In this document: positions 8,932-19,430 of the stretch, piece by piece | Position numbering within the stretch: the first letter of the stretch is position 1 | Layout of the letters: every line of letters starts with the position of its first letter | NCBI GenBank assembly: GCA_016202545.1 | Contig: JACQON010000007.1 | Coordinates: forward strand, 1-64,000 | Direction: 5' to 3' | Length of the DNA stretch: 64,000 bases | Origin: Chloroflexota bacterium | Lineage (GTDB): Bacteria > Chloroflexota > Dehalococcoidia > Dehalococcoidales > JACQON01 | The notes under the pieces: generated by a model | Database searches by the model: none | What the model was told of the DNA's origin: nothing | What the model saw: the letters and a program-made list of their open reading frames with translations, nothing else | Made by a program: the position numbers and the translations under genes

Positions 8932-10353
8932 CTAAATGGTTATGCCGTATTTCTCCCATTGTGCTTCCACCTTCGCCTTAATGTCAGGGTCATCACATAA
9001 CGGTGGCGGTTCCGTTCCCTCGGCTTTATATTCCTCAACAGGCATCGTGGCGTCTATCCCCCATTTAGCTGTCAAGTAACGCTTGGAATAAGGTTGAGAC
9101 ACATCCAATCCTATGTCGGGACATCGAGGAGCTATGACTATATCTCGATCTGGTTGGACATGGTTGGCTATTGCCCATTCAACTTCGACCGGATTATACA
9201 CATCTACTCCTTCATCTACCACCACAACGTTTTTAAAGAAACTTGCAGCTTCAGCGTCACCCCAAACCGCATGGATAATCTCATTCACGTGACCGGGCCA
9301 AGACTTTCTAAGGGAGATAATCAGCTTGAAATAGCAACCACTAGGAGGCACATGAACGTCTACCACTCCAGGGAGTTTTCTGAGCCTTGAATAGACGACA
9401 CATTCCATGACCGTTGGCGAATAAATGCCAGCTTCCCATGGCCGCCCGCATCTTGTTCCCTGAAATATTGGGTTGTCTCGATGGGTAATGGCTTTCAAGT
9501 GAAACACGTTGACCGTGGTGACTCCGCCTAAATAACCGGTGTATTCACCGAAGGGGCCATCTGGCTTTAGCTCTTCAGGGTATACTTCTCCCTCTAATAT
9601 AATTTCTGCGGTAGCTGGTACTTCCAGATCACAGGTTTCACACTTAATCAGTTCTACCGGTTCTTTTCTCAAGCCTCCAGCATAGGCTTCTTCGCCCGGA
9701 GGATGTCTAAATTTTGTCACAGCTGCTAATAGATAGACGGGGTCTGTGCCAATGGCAACTGCTACAGGCATAGGTTTACTTGGATATAACAGCGACCATT
9801 TCTGAAGATGTTGATAGCCGTGCTGACCGGGGCACAGGTACAAGCCTGTTTCGTTTTTTGCCATTACCATCATTCGATAGATCCCGGCATTCTGCACTTT
9901 TGTCTCGGAGTCTTTGGTTATCACTGGCGCTAAAGTGCCGATATAAGGGCCGCCATCACCCTTATGCCACCTAATCGGAGGGAAAATAGCATCGAGGTCA
10001 GCCTTGTCCCCCAGCAAGATGTTTTCTTTACAAGGACCATTTTTTACAATTTTGGGTGGGATAGGGTGCTCTATCCTCTTTAGCCACTCTTCCCTTATCT
10101 TCCTTACATCAGCATCGGCAGGGTCTATATCCAGGGCTAAAGCTATGCGTTCCAAGGTCTCAATCAATCCACACAGAACTCGGACTTTGTGACGCTTGAC
10201 ATTTTCAAAAAGTACCGCTGGTCCCCAGGTATCTTGTAGCTTCTTAGTAACACCGTTTATCTCCCATTCCGGGTCTACCTCTGCCTTCACCTTGGCTAGA
10301 AGCCCCTTCTTTTCCAGCAGAATCATGAACTCCCTTAAATCTTTATATGCCAT
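8932..10353 (-). CDS. UbiD family decarboxylase (paralog 2)
   Basis: Clear paralog of 4427..5860: same N-terminus MAYKDLREF, 'LEGEVYPEELKPDGPFGEYTGY', C-terminal 'TEPPPLCDDPDIKAKVEAQWEKYGI'. Confidence 0.9.
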   Translation of the reverse strand: MAYKDLREFMILLEKKGLLAKVKAEVDPEWEINGVTKKLQDTWGPAVLFENVKRHKVRVLCGLIETLERIALALDIDPADADVRKIREEWLKRIEHPIPPKIVKNGPCKENILLGDKADLDAIFPPIRWHKGDGGPYIGTLAPVITKDSETKVQNAGIYRMMVMAKNETGLYLCPGQHGYQHLQKWSLLYPSKPMPVAVAIGTDPVYLLAAVTKFRHPPGEEAYAGGLRKEPVELIKCETCDLEVPATAEIILEGEVYPEELKPDGPFGEYTGYLGGVTTVNVFHLKAITHRDNPIFQGTRCGRPWEAGIYSPTVMECVVYSRLRKLPGVVDVHVPPSGCYFKLIISLRKSWPGHVNEIIHAVWGDAEAASFFKNVVVVDEGVDVYNPVEVEWAIANHVQPDRDIVIAPRCPDIGLDVSQPYSKRYLTAKWGIDATMPVEEYKAEGTEPPPLCDDPDIKAKVEAQWEKYGITI

Positions 10354-10936
10354 AGCTTCTAGTTACTTTACTCCTCTCTAACGTGATCTCCTTGCCGGGT
10401 CATAAATGTAAGCTACCTTACTCAAATCCCCGACCGTAAGGTCGAGGGAAGTTTATTTTACTGCAAGGTGAACACAAGCTTCCACAAAGAATGGGCCTTC
10501 GAAGCACTTCAGGAATTTCCTGCCTCGCATCAATGCAGACATTGTATATTACGACTAAACCAATGTCAATACTTTAGGCGGTTATCTCTTTGACACACCA
10601 AAGTAGAAAGGAGTAGTATACGGAAAACAGTATGGTTTGTTCGTAATATCGCAGGAACACACATGAAGATTGTGAATTTGCCTTTCGTCTATCAATTGGG
10701 TGCTGAAATGCAGGACTTGGTGAAGTTAGAATATAAGAACACAGGCGGTAGCCCTGGATCAGGTTATCGAGCCGGGTGACACGGCTCTTGTATTCAATTA
10801 TTTGGTTGACTTCTTCCTGAAGTTTGGCTGTCATTTTGTCCTCCGTTTTTTGCCGAAGCAGTTGGTCTTTTAAGCAAAAATCCCGGGATTTTGCCCGCTT
10901 TTCGGAGGTTAAGACAGCCTCAATTTGTGCCTAAAG

Positions 10937-11013
10937 TGGCGTCCCTGGAGGGATTCGAACCCACGACCTACTGCTTAGAAGGCAGCCGCTCTATCCTGCT
11001 GAGCTACAGGGAC
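10937..11013 (-). tRNA. tRNA-Arg (anticodon TCT), CCA encoded
   Basis: Reverse complement GTCCCTGTAGCTCAGCAGGATAGAGCGGCTGCCTTCTAAGCAGTAGGTCGTGGGTTCGAATCCCTCCAGGGAC-G-CCA; 7-bp acceptor stem, T-loop GTTCGAATC, anticodon loop CTTCTAA. Confidence 0.95.
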
Positions 11014-11062
11014 GAGTTTCTACCATCTTCTTCTGGTGAGAGTGGTGCCGCGGCAATTCCGG

Positions 11063-11416
11063 TCAGGCAGCCTCTGTTTCTTCCTCATCCCGTAAAACGC
11101 ACGTCGCCGGGAATACCTCAGCCGTCTTCTTGCTTCTTACCATCTTGAGGAAACCAGCCTTCAGACTGCACTCGACGCAGTATCTTGCCCCCCTGGATAC
11201 ATCGCGTGGATGCTGCTGGCTGAAGTGGCTGTGAAGCTCAGTCAGGCTGTCGAACACGGTGCTGCAGGTGGGACATTCGTGAATGCTGTAGCAGTACCTG
11301 TCCTGGTGCTTTATCGTTCTGCCGCATTTGTCACAAACAACCTCTCCTATGCCGAGCAAGGAGATTATGCTTTGCAATCGCTCAGACTCTGCCGGTGAAA
11401 CCTGATTATCCTGCAT
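11063..11416 (-). CDS. Small Cys-rich (zinc-binding-like) protein, unknown function
   Basis: 'VVCDKCGRTI', 'CPTCSTVFDSLTELHSHFSQQH' (C2H2-like) and 'YCVEC'; upstream GGAGCAAGT ribosome-binding-like sequence. Confidence 0.6.
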   Translation of the reverse strand: MQDNQVSPAESERLQSIISLLGIGEVVCDKCGRTIKHQDRYCYSIHECPTCSTVFDSLTELHSHFSQQHPRDVSRGARYCVECSLKAGFLKMVRSKKTAEVFPATCVLRDEEETEAA

Positions 11417-11473
11417 ACTTGCTCCTCCGTGTCTAGGATATAGCTAGGTGTGAACGCTTGTCAAGCCAGGGGC

Positions 11474-11962
11474 TTACCGCCATAGCCAAAAGCCGACCAG
11501 GAGGCTTAAAGAAGTGACGATTACCCCGGCGATAACCGTGCCGATGAGTATGGAGATAAGAGCATGGCTGAACTTCAGCCCGAAGAGAACGGCTGCCGCC
11601 GAGCCTGTCCAGACTCCCGTACCGGGTAGGGGAAGGGCGACAAATAGTGCCAGGCCGACCAGCTTGTATCGTTCAATGGTTTTTCCCCGCCGCCTGGAGT
11701 GCTCGAGGAACCAGCGGAACATTCTGTCCAGGATGGCTACCTTGCTCATCAGCTTGGCAATGGCGTTAAGGGATAGCAGCAAGAGAGGCACCGGTATCAG
11801 GTTGCCGATAACGGCCAGTGTAAGGGCGTAGAACCAGGGGAGCTGGAACAGGTTTAGCGCCACCGGCAATGCCCCGCGAAGTTCAGTTACGGGCAAGGCC
11901 GCAAGGATAATAACTGCCAGCTCTTTGGGCAGGCCCAGGCTAAGTATTTCAGCAGGGGACAT
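11474..11962 (-). CDS. Putative small multidrug export / COG2426-like membrane protein
   Basis: 162-aa multi-TM protein; 'LPVTELRGALPVAL' and 'LPLPGTGVWTGSAAAVLFGL' are typical of this family. Confidence 0.75.
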   Translation of the reverse strand: MSPAEILSLGLPKELAVIILAALPVTELRGALPVALNLFQLPWFYALTLAVIGNLIPVPLLLLSLNAIAKLMSKVAILDRMFRWFLEHSRRRGKTIERYKLVGLALFVALPLPGTGVWTGSAAAVLFGLKFSHALISILIGTVIAGVIVTSLSLLVGFWLWR

Positions 11963-12047
11963 GTTTTCTCTCTGGTGGCTCTGCAGGCCAGTGTAGCAGG
12001 CTTTTCTCTACCATTTCAACAAGCCCTACTATTTCCTTCTCCTCGTA

Positions 12048-12311
12048 TTATCGTAGTATTGACTGGTGAGCTAATTCCGACTCGGGAGCAAACCATGCGA
12101 AGAGATTCCCGAGGTCAAACTGTCGCCAGAACTCGCATTCGAAGAAATCACAGTGGGAGTCGCATTGGTGATGCTGTGCTTCCCGCATTCGCTTGCCCAG
12201 AATCCCTATCTCTTGATGCACTTGTTCGTGGCATTTATCGCAAAGCCGCTGTGTATAATGGGGTAAGGACGCCCACCGCTTGGCAGACCTTTGGAACTCC
12301 AACAGAGGCAA
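12048..12311 (-). pseudogene. HNH-nuclease-like fragment
   Basis: 'RLCDKCHEQVHQE' resembles an HNH zinc/His motif; TTG start, very short, next to an R-M system. Weak evidence. Confidence 0.25.
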
Positions 12312-12428
12312 CGCCCCCGGTCTACCAATCTTGCTGTGTCACTCATGTTATATTAAGCTCCTCGGGTAGAATTTGAATCGCTTTTTATATTTCTCATTCT
12401 ACCTCTTGGACGCGAGCGAAAAATATCG

Positions 12429-13298
12429 TTAAACTACAGTGGCTTTCACTAAGAAAGATGACATCTCTTTCTGCAGGCGAAGCCGCGCCATCTCCACATA
12501 ACTGGGGTCAATATCAACACCAATGCTACTGCGGCAAGATTTGAGCGATGCCACCATTGTAGTTCCTGTACCAACAAAGGGGTCCAGCACTGTGTCGCCT
12601 ACAAAGGAGAACATACGCACTAGGCGATACGCCAGTTCGTTCGGAAAGGGTGCAGGATGCCTGCGTGTGGAGGCCCCGGTAAGAGCCCAGAATTGGCGAA
12701 ACCATACGTCATATTCCTGCTTTGTAAGTTTACTGAGACGCCTTTGTTCTTCGGTAGGCTTTCTATATCCTCCAGGTTTTCTCTGCATGAGGATAAATTC
12801 AATATCATTTTTGATGATAGCATTTGGTTCATAAGGCTTCCCCAGAAATTTTGTGCCGTTGTTTACCTCAAATGTGGCATTCGATATCTTGTGCCATATA
12901 ATGGGGTTGAGATTGTCGAACCCAATCCTCCGGCACATGACAGTAGTATCCGCATGCAGGGGCATGATGCGGTGACGGCCATGTTCGCGGCGGGATAGGC
13001 AAACATCACCTATAACGCATACCATTCTCCCCCCAGGCACAAGAACGCGATAGCACTCTGCGAATACCTTGCGGAGCTCTTCCAGGAAGGCTTCATAATT
13101 CACTATGTTACCTAGTTGACCAAGCCTATCGGGGTACTGTTTCAAGTTCCAATAGGGTGGTGAGGTCACAACCAGATGTATTGATTCATTCTGTAAAAAA
13201 CCCATCTCACGAGAATCGCCTGTGACCAGGCGATGCGTGGTGGAGATTTTATCCCTATCCTGGATTGCTATTTCAGGTACAGTCAATTCTTCAAGCAT
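12429..13298 (-). CDS. Site-specific DNA methyltransferase (beta-class, probably N4-cytosine or N6-adenine)
   Basis: Motif IV 'VVTSPPYWNLKQY' precedes motif I 'DPFVGTGTTMVASL'. Confidence 0.9.
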   Translation of the reverse strand: MLEELTVPEIAIQDRDKISTTHRLVTGDSREMGFLQNESIHLVVTSPPYWNLKQYPDRLGQLGNIVNYEAFLEELRKVFAECYRVLVPGGRMVCVIGDVCLSRREHGRHRIMPLHADTTVMCRRIGFDNLNPIIWHKISNATFEVNNGTKFLGKPYEPNAIIKNDIEFILMQRKPGGYRKPTEEQRRLSKLTKQEYDVWFRQFWALTGASTRRHPAPFPNELAYRLVRMFSFVGDTVLDPFVGTGTTMVASLKSCRSSIGVDIDPSYVEMARLRLQKEMSSFLVKATVV

Positions 13299-14155
13299 TT
13301 GAATTTACCCAGCAACAGTTTCACCGCAGTCACGACTGACTCCTTCGGACCTCCGGCAAAAACTACAGAATCAACATGAGGGGACTGGAGTCTATCACGA
13401 ACATTACCATGCTCGCTAATGAACGGATAATAGATAACAGCACCAAAATTTGCTCTTGGATAGGCCGCTTTAAGATGAGACCCTTTATTAACAATTTCAT
13501 CGGTGCGTTTGTGGATGTCTCGCCGTGCCTCAATTCGTTTGATATCCACTGCGTGCAGGATATTACCCGAAGCATCTTTGGCAGCCGCGTCAAGTTCAAA
13601 CGCCTGACCATTGTGTTGAAATTTGGATTTCTTGAAGGTCAAGTTAGAGTTATTGTTCAATGCTCCTATTACTATCCCCTCCCATTGTCCCTTAGTCTTG
13701 CGTATTTCCTTATCCGCAAACATGACCCTATCCAGTTCAGCCAGCGTTGGCAGCGGAAGGTTGTCGGGCAAAAAAGGCTTTATGTAGCCTGATACGGAAA
13801 GCGCTTCTTCCTTCGACAGACGGCAATCATACGTGTTGAGGTTCCTTATGCCTAAATCTCGTTCAATCGCCCGGGCTGCTATGTTGGTAGCCAGGAGCAA
13901 CGGCTTGAGAATCAGAGGGAAAGCTAGCAGCTTATCGGCTAGTTCCGAGGCTGTCAGTTCTGAAAATACGATAACCTCAATCTCTTCTTTGCGGATTACA
14001 CCTTGAAATGCCTCTCGAAGGGCAGCAACAATCTCACCAGAGCGCGCCTCCATTGATTCACGAACCCATTCCGCGTAGTCTGCCTGTGTAGCGTATTCTC
14101 GCTCGGGTTGTGAATTCACCTCTCTGCTCTCCTCTTTTCTGCCTCTATCATACAT
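13283..14155 (-). CDS. Putative type II restriction endonuclease
   Basis: Directly upstream of and overlapping the methyltransferase gene; PD-(D/E)XK-like segment 'ELDAAAKDASGNILHAVDIKRIEARRDIHKRTDEIVNK'. Confidence 0.65.
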   Translation of the reverse strand: MYDRGRKEESREVNSQPEREYATQADYAEWVRESMEARSGEIVAALREAFQGVIRKEEIEVIVFSELTASELADKLLAFPLILKPLLLATNIAARAIERDLGIRNLNTYDCRLSKEEALSVSGYIKPFLPDNLPLPTLAELDRVMFADKEIRKTKGQWEGIVIGALNNNSNLTFKKSKFQHNGQAFELDAAAKDASGNILHAVDIKRIEARRDIHKRTDEIVNKGSHLKAAYPRANFGAVIYYPFISEHGNVRDRLQSPHVDSVVFAGGPKESVVTAVKLLLGKFKCLKN

Positions 14156-14372
14156 TATCTAAGGATTACTGTCACTTGCATTGCAAAACAGCTTGTGGAG
14201 TTTGGTCTTGACAAGCCTCTGCTGGCATTGTTAGTATGAGGCTGTCTCAGCCGTGGCGTGTCGACCGCTCCCATAAGCGTGCGCCTTGCCGCAAGGCATA
14301 AGCGGGATGGGACTGGCTGACAAGGTTGCTTTCGTGGAGGTATCGCTGGACAAATGAACGGGGCTGGCTGGT

Positions 14373-15581
14373 ATGGTCTGTAACTTTGAGATGATGGAAA
14401 AGCTGGCCGTGCCATCGCCTACCAGGATAGTACTGCTGGTTATAGACGGGCTGGGCGGGCTGCCGAATCCGGAAACGGGGAAAACGGAGCTGGAGACGGC
14501 CAGCACTCCCAACCTCGACCGTCTGGCCGGCAAGGGAGTGTGCGGCCTGGCTGACCCGGTTGGGCCCGGGATAACCCCTGGCAGCGCACCCGGCCACCTG
14601 GCCCTGTTCGGCTATGACCCCGTTAGCTGTAACATCGGCCGGGGGGTGCTGGAGGCGGTGGGGATTGATTTTGACCTGCGGCAAGATGATGTGGCCGCCC
14701 GCGGCAACTTCGCTACCCTGGATAAGGCCGGGCTGGTGACTGACCGCAGGGCTGGTCGCATTTCCACCGAGAAGTCCGCTGAGCTATGCCACCCGCTTGA
14801 TGGGATGTTGATTGATGATGTCGAGGTCCTGGTGCGGCCGCTCAGGGAACACCGCTTGGTGGCGGTCTTCCGGGGAGAGGGTCTTGTCGCCAGTGTCACT
14901 GATTCCGACCCGCAGCGTACCGGCGTATCGCCCAGGCCGGTTGAAGCCCTGACTTCAGAAGCGGGCAAGCTGGCCGACGCCGCCAATAAGTTCTTGGCCC
15001 GGGCCGGAGCTGTCCTGGCCAAGCACCATCCGGCCAATATGGTCCTTCTCCGCGGTTTCTCCGCGCAACCGCATCTGCCGCCGATGACCAAAATCTATAA
15101 GCTTAAGCCAGCTGCCATTGCCAGCTATCCCATGTACCGGGGGCTGGCCAGGCTGGTCGGCATGACCATCCTTGATACCGGGATGACCTTTGCCGACGAG
15201 CTGCTGACTTTGAAGCAGAACTATGCCGGCTACGATTTCTTCTTCGTGCACGCGAAGGCAGCCGATGCCGCCGGGGAAGATGGCGACTTCGACCGCAAAG
15301 TCAAGATTATCGAGGGGATTGATGCGGCACTGACGGAGCTTATAAGCCTGGAGCCTGATGTCATCGTGGTCACCGGCGACCACTCCACGCCAGCCCTGTT
15401 GAAAGGCCATAGCTGGCACCCGGTGCCTGTCCTCCTGTACTCCAGGTGGTGCCGTCCCGATAGAGCGACCGAGTTCTCCGAGTCAGCCTGCCTTTTCGGA
15501 GGTCTGGGAAGAATGCCGTCCACTCAAATCATGCCCCTGGCCATGGCCCATGCCCTCAAGCTGGCCAAATTCGGTGCTTAG
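14373..15581 (+). CDS. apgM: 2,3-bisphosphoglycerate-independent phosphoglycerate mutase, archaeal (ApgM) type
   Basis: 'IVLLVIDGLGGLPNPETGKTELETASTPNLDRLA', 'PGSAPGHLALFGYDP', 'VVTGDHSTP'. Start could be 14391 or 14394. Confidence 0.9.
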   Translation: MVCNFEMMEKLAVPSPTRIVLLVIDGLGGLPNPETGKTELETASTPNLDRLAGKGVCGLADPVGPGITPGSAPGHLALFGYDPVSCNIGRGVLEAVGIDFDLRQDDVAARGNFATLDKAGLVTDRRAGRISTEKSAELCHPLDGMLIDDVEVLVRPLREHRLVAVFRGEGLVASVTDSDPQRTGVSPRPVEALTSEAGKLADAANKFLARAGAVLAKHHPANMVLLRGFSAQPHLPPMTKIYKLKPAAIASYPMYRGLARLVGMTILDTGMTFADELLTLKQNYAGYDFFFVHAKAADAAGEDGDFDRKVKIIEGIDAALTELISLEPDVIVVTGDHSTPALLKGHSWHPVPVLLYSRWCRPDRATEFSESACLFGGLGRMPSTQIMPLAMAHALKLAKFGA

Positions 15582-15590
15582 GAGGCTGGA

Positions 15591-16349
15591 ATGCGAGTTC
15601 CCATGATAGCCGGCAACTGGAAGATGAATACCACGGTGGTGGAGGCAGTCAAGCTGGTCAGAGAAGTGTGCCCTGAGCTTGACCGGATAGACGGCGTCGT
15701 CAAGGTGGTCTGCCCTCCCTTTATTTCCCTGACCGCGGTGAAGAAGCTGCTCAAGGGAAGCTCGATAAAGCTGGGGGCGCAGAACTTGTACTTCGAGGAA
15801 AAGGGGGCGTATACCGGTGAGATTTCGCCTCTCATGCTCGCTGACCTGTGCCAGTTCGTCATCGTCGGCCACTCGGAGCGCCGCCAGTACTTCAATGAGA
15901 CCGGTGAAATCGTCAACAAGAAGGTCATAGCGGCGCTTAAGTCCGGCCTGACGCCGATTTTATGCGTCGGGGAAAGCCTCAAGGAAAATGAGGCGGGCAG
16001 GACTGCGGATATGGTCACCGGACAGCTAAAGGATGCCCTGGCCGGGGTGGATTCCCTCCGGGACCTGGTCATCGCCTACGAGCCAGTGTGGGCTATCGGC
16101 ACCGGCAGGGCGGCTACCGGCGAGCAGGCGGAGCGGACGATTGGCCTTATCCGCCACAATATCTCTATACTATATAATAAAGAGACCGCCGAAAGGACGC
16201 TCGTCCTCTACGGCGGCAGTGTCACCGCTGACAACGTGGCTGAGTTTGTCCGTCAGCCTGAGATTGATGGCGGCCTTGTCGGCGGGGCAAGCCTGAAAGC
16301 TGACCAGTTCGTGAGCATCGTAAGGCAGACTTCAGAGATTAAGAGATAA
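15591..16349 (+). CDS. tpiA: Triose-phosphate isomerase
   Basis: 'IAGNWKMN', 'VIVGHSERRQYF', 'AYEPVWAIGTG', 'LYGGSVTADN'. Confidence 0.97.
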   Translation: MRVPMIAGNWKMNTTVVEAVKLVREVCPELDRIDGVVKVVCPPFISLTAVKKLLKGSSIKLGAQNLYFEEKGAYTGEISPLMLADLCQFVIVGHSERRQYFNETGEIVNKKVIAALKSGLTPILCVGESLKENEAGRTADMVTGQLKDALAGVDSLRDLVIAYEPVWAIGTGRAATGEQAERTIGLIRHNISILYNKETAERTLVLYGGSVTADNVAEFVRQPEIDGGLVGGASLKADQFVSIVRQTSEIKR

Positions 16350-17287
16350 TGAACCATCTAATAGCGATTGTCGGCCCCACCGGTATAGGCAAGAGCCGTC
16401 TGGCGCTTCATCTGGCCGGGATATTTGACGGGGAGATAGTGAACGCTGACAGCCGGCAGGTGTACCGTCACATGGACATCGGCACGGCCAAACCCACCCC
16501 GGAAGAGTTGGCACTGGTTCCCCACCATCTGGTCAGCATCGTCAATCCCGATGAGCAGTTCAGCCTGGCCCAGTACCATGAGATGGCATCCAGGGCTATC
16601 AGCGATATAATGGAAAGGGACAGGCTGCCCATCCTGGTGGGGGGCAGCGGACAATACGTATGGTCAACGCTGGAAGGATGGCAAGTCCCGCCTGTCGCCC
16701 CTGACCTTGAATTCAGGCATTGGCTGGAAGAAAAAGCGGTCGTGGATGGAGAAGGGCTTTACCAGGAGCTTATGAAGATAGACCCGCCGGCAGCGCGGAA
16801 AATTGACCGTCATAACCTGCGCCGCATAATAAGGGCCCTGGAGGTATGCCGGAACACGGGCGTCCGTTTTTCCCGGCTGCGGCACAGGGAAGCGCCAGCT
16901 TTCAGGACGCTCATAATAGGCTTGACCGCAGATAGGGCGGAGCTGTACCGCAGGATTGACCTCAGAATTGACCGGATGGTGGAGCAGGGGTTAGCGGAGG
17001 AGGTGAAAAGGATGGTGGCCATGGGCTATGGCTTTGACCTGCCAGCCATGTCCGGCATAGGCTACAGGCAAATAGGCATCTTCCTCAGTGGCGAGCTCGA
17101 CCTGGACGAGGCTGTCCGGCTGACCAAGTTTGAGACCCACCGGGTGGCCAGACATCAGTATGCCTGGTTCCGCCCTGGAGACGATAGAATCAAGTGGTTT
17201 GACGTTCAGAAGCAGCCGGAGCCTCAAATCAGGGCACTGGTAGCTGAGTTTGTCGCCTCAGTCCCCCGCGCCTGTGTTAAGAGGTAA
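16349..17287 (+). CDS. miaA: tRNA dimethylallyltransferase
   Basis: 'AIVGPTGIGKSRLALHLA', 'IVNADSRQVYRHMDIGTAKP', 'LVGGSGQYV'; TAATG overlap with tpiA. Confidence 0.95.
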   Translation: MNHLIAIVGPTGIGKSRLALHLAGIFDGEIVNADSRQVYRHMDIGTAKPTPEELALVPHHLVSIVNPDEQFSLAQYHEMASRAISDIMERDRLPILVGGSGQYVWSTLEGWQVPPVAPDLEFRHWLEEKAVVDGEGLYQELMKIDPPAARKIDRHNLRRIIRALEVCRNTGVRFSRLRHREAPAFRTLIIGLTADRAELYRRIDLRIDRMVEQGLAEEVKRMVAMGYGFDLPAMSGIGYRQIGIFLSGELDLDEAVRLTKFETHRVARHQYAWFRPGDDRIKWFDVQKQPEPQIRALVAEFVASVPRACVKR

Positions 17288-17289
17288 AC

Positions 17290-18192
17290 ATGAAGTTCAC
17301 CAAGATGCAGGGCGCCGGGAATGATTTTATAGTGGTTGAGGCCGTCGGCAACGCCGGATGTGACTGGTCGCGACTGGCGAAAACGGTGTGCGACCGTCAT
17401 TTCGGCATCGGCGCCGACGGCGTGCTGCTGCTGTTGCCTTCGGATAGAGCCGATTTCAGGATGCGTATCTTTAACTCCGATGGCTCTGAGGCTGAGGCTT
17501 GCGGCAACGGGTTGAGATGCCTGACCAGATATGCCGCCGATAATGGGCTTCTCTCTGGCCGGAAGAAGTGTTCCCGCGCTGCCGGTGTTGCTGGCGACCA
17601 GGCGGAGATGGCTCTGGTGGAAACCATGGCCGGGACCAGGAATGTCTGGCTGCACCGGGCTGGAGGCAAGATAGTCAGAGTTCAGACCGCCATGGGTGAG
17701 CCAGGGTTCGGGGCTGAGGACATCCCGGCGGCAATAGGGCAGGGCGATTCACTTGACATAAAACAAATTCTGGACTATCCTGTTACCATAGGAAAAAGGC
17801 AATTGCGGTTAGGGCTGGTCTCGATGGGTAATCCCCATGCCGTCCACTTTGAGCAGCAATCGCCATCCGAGTTCCCGCTGGCGGAGATAGGGCCGGCGGT
17901 GGAGAAGCTGGCGATGTTCCCCAGAGGCGTGAATTTCGAGGTGGCCAGGGTAGTCAGTCGGGAGCAGGTCGAAGCCCGGGTGTGGGAAAGGGGGGTGGGT
18001 GAGACACAGGCCTGCGGCAGCGGCGCCTGTGCTATCGCCGTCATCGCACGCCTGCGCGGCTATGTCGGTGATAAGGTTGACATAAAGCTGCCAGGGGGCA
18101 TGCTGGACGTGGAGTGGGACGGAGCGGGGGAGGTGCTGCTTGGCGGACCAGCCGAGATGGTATTCACCGGAGAATGGCCGGATGGGGGGTAG
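17290..18192 (+). CDS. dapF: Diaminopimelate epimerase
   Basis: '[15 protein letters not shown]', '[16 protein letters not shown]', '[16 protein letters not shown]'. Confidence 0.95.
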   Translation: MKFTKMQGAGNDFIVVEAVGNAGCDWSRLAKTVCDRHFGIGADGVLLLLPSDRADFRMRIFNSDGSEAEACGNGLRCLTRYAADNGLLSGRKKCSRAAGVAGDQAEMALVETMAGTRNVWLHRAGGKIVRVQTAMGEPGFGAEDIPAAIGQGDSLDIKQILDYPVTIGKRQLRLGLVSMGNPHAVHFEQQSPSEFPLAEIGPAVEKLAMFPRGVNFEVARVVSREQVEARVWERGVGETQACGSGACAIAVIARLRGYVGDKVDIKLPGGMLDVEWDGAGEVLLGGPAEMVFTGEWPDGG

Positions 18193-18197
18193 CTAAT

Positions 18198-19373
18198 ATG
18201 AAGTTATCGCAGCGGGCTGAGAGCTTGCCACCTTACCTGTTTGTTGAAATCAGCAGGAAAATCGCCGAGAAAAAGGCCAGGGGTGAAGAAGTCATCAGCT
18301 TCGCAATCGGCGACCCGGATATTCCCACGCCGCCGCATGTTATTGAGAGGCTGTGCCAGGCGGCGCGTGACCCGGCCAATCACCGCTATCCGGAGACAGA
18401 GGGGCTATCGGCGCTGCGCCAGGCCATAGCCGGATGGTACCAGCGGCGGTTTGGCATCGCCTTTGACCCTGGTACAGAGGTATTGCCCCTCATTGGCTCG
18501 AAGGAGGGCATTGCCCATATCGCCTTGTGCTTAATTGACCCTGGAGATGTCGCCCTGGTGCCCGACCCGGGATATCCTGTCTATTCAATAGGCACCAGCC
18601 TCGTCGGCGGTGAGCCGTATCTCATGCCTCTGGTCGAGAAAAATGGCTTTCTGCCCGACCTGGATGCTATACCATCGGCCATATTGAGGCGGGCCAGGCT
18701 CCTGTGGATAAACTACCCCAACAACCCCACCGCCGCCGTAGCTGACCTCGACTTCTTCACCCGGGTGGCGCAGTTTGCCCGGCGGCACCATCTGGCTGTC
18801 TGCCATGATGGCCCGTATTCAGAGGTGGCCTTCGATGGTTACCGGCCGGTCAGCTTCCTGCAGGCAGAGGGGGCCAGGGATGTCGGGGTGGAGTTTCACT
18901 CCCTGTCCAAAAGCTACAACATGACCGGATGGCGGATAGGCATGGTGGTCGGCAACGCCACCCTCGTGGACGCCCTGAAAAGGGTTAAATCAAACCTGGA
19001 CTCTGGGATTCCGCAGGCTATCCAGTATGCTGCCATCGAGGCCCTTCACGGGCCTCAGGACTGTATCCCGGAGCATAATGCCGTCTATCAAAGGCGGCGC
19101 GACCTCATCATTGAGACCTTGAATCGCATCGGGATTGAGGCCAGGCCGCCGAAGGCAAGCCTGTATGTCTGGGCCAGGGTCCCTGAGGGCTATACCTCTG
19201 CCGGTTTCGCCACCGAGTTGCTGGATAAGGTGGGAGTGGTAGTTACCCCGGGGACAGGCTATGGCAAGCAGGGCGAGGGCTACATACGGCTGTCCCTGAC
19301 CATCCCGGATACGGCGCTGGAAAAGGGGCTGTCACGCCTGGCAAAGTGGCGCGGCACCGGCAGCTTTCGCTGA
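18198..19373 (+). CDS. dapL: LL-diaminopimelate aminotransferase-like class I/II aminotransferase
   Basis: '[18 protein letters not shown]', '[12 protein letters not shown]', '[18 protein letters not shown]'; adjacent to dapF. Start taken as ATG 18198, not the ORF-track 18114. Confidence 0.85.
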   Translation: MKLSQRAESLPPYLFVEISRKIAEKKARGEEVISFAIGDPDIPTPPHVIERLCQAARDPANHRYPETEGLSALRQAIAGWYQRRFGIAFDPGTEVLPLIGSKEGIAHIALCLIDPGDVALVPDPGYPVYSIGTSLVGGEPYLMPLVEKNGFLPDLDAIPSAILRRARLLWINYPNNPTAAVADLDFFTRVAQFARRHHLAVCHDGPYSEVAFDGYRPVSFLQAEGARDVGVEFHSLSKSYNMTGWRIGMVVGNATLVDALKRVKSNLDSGIPQAIQYAAIEALHGPQDCIPEHNAVYQRRRDLIIETLNRIGIEARPPKASLYVWARVPEGYTSAGFATELLDKVGVVVTPGTGYGKQGEGYIRLSLTIPDTALEKGLSRLAKWRGTGSFR

Positions 19374-19430
19374 GCGGGGGGGGATGCCCGGATACAAGCG
19401 ATAAGTCGTCATAAGCATAAGAAGGATACC

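Noticed and set aside
10428-10448. CCCCGACC-GTAA-GGTCGAGGG hairpin as a riboswitch
   Set aside because: A single short GNRA-capped stem only; no larger conserved fold recognisable. Could be a terminator remnant.
10574-10834. 86-aa minus-strand ORF after tRNA-Arg
   Set aside because: It has a reasonable GGAGG upstream, but the sequence looks non-conserved after the first ~30 residues; insufficient support to call.
11975-12376. 133-aa plus-strand ORF next to the R-M system
   Set aside because: No recognisable domain or good ribosome-binding site; overlaps the HNH-like fragment on the other strand.
19371-19373. Programmed TGA readthrough (dapL-hflX fusion)
   Set aside because: No supporting signal; a non-canonical hflX start or a base error is simpler.
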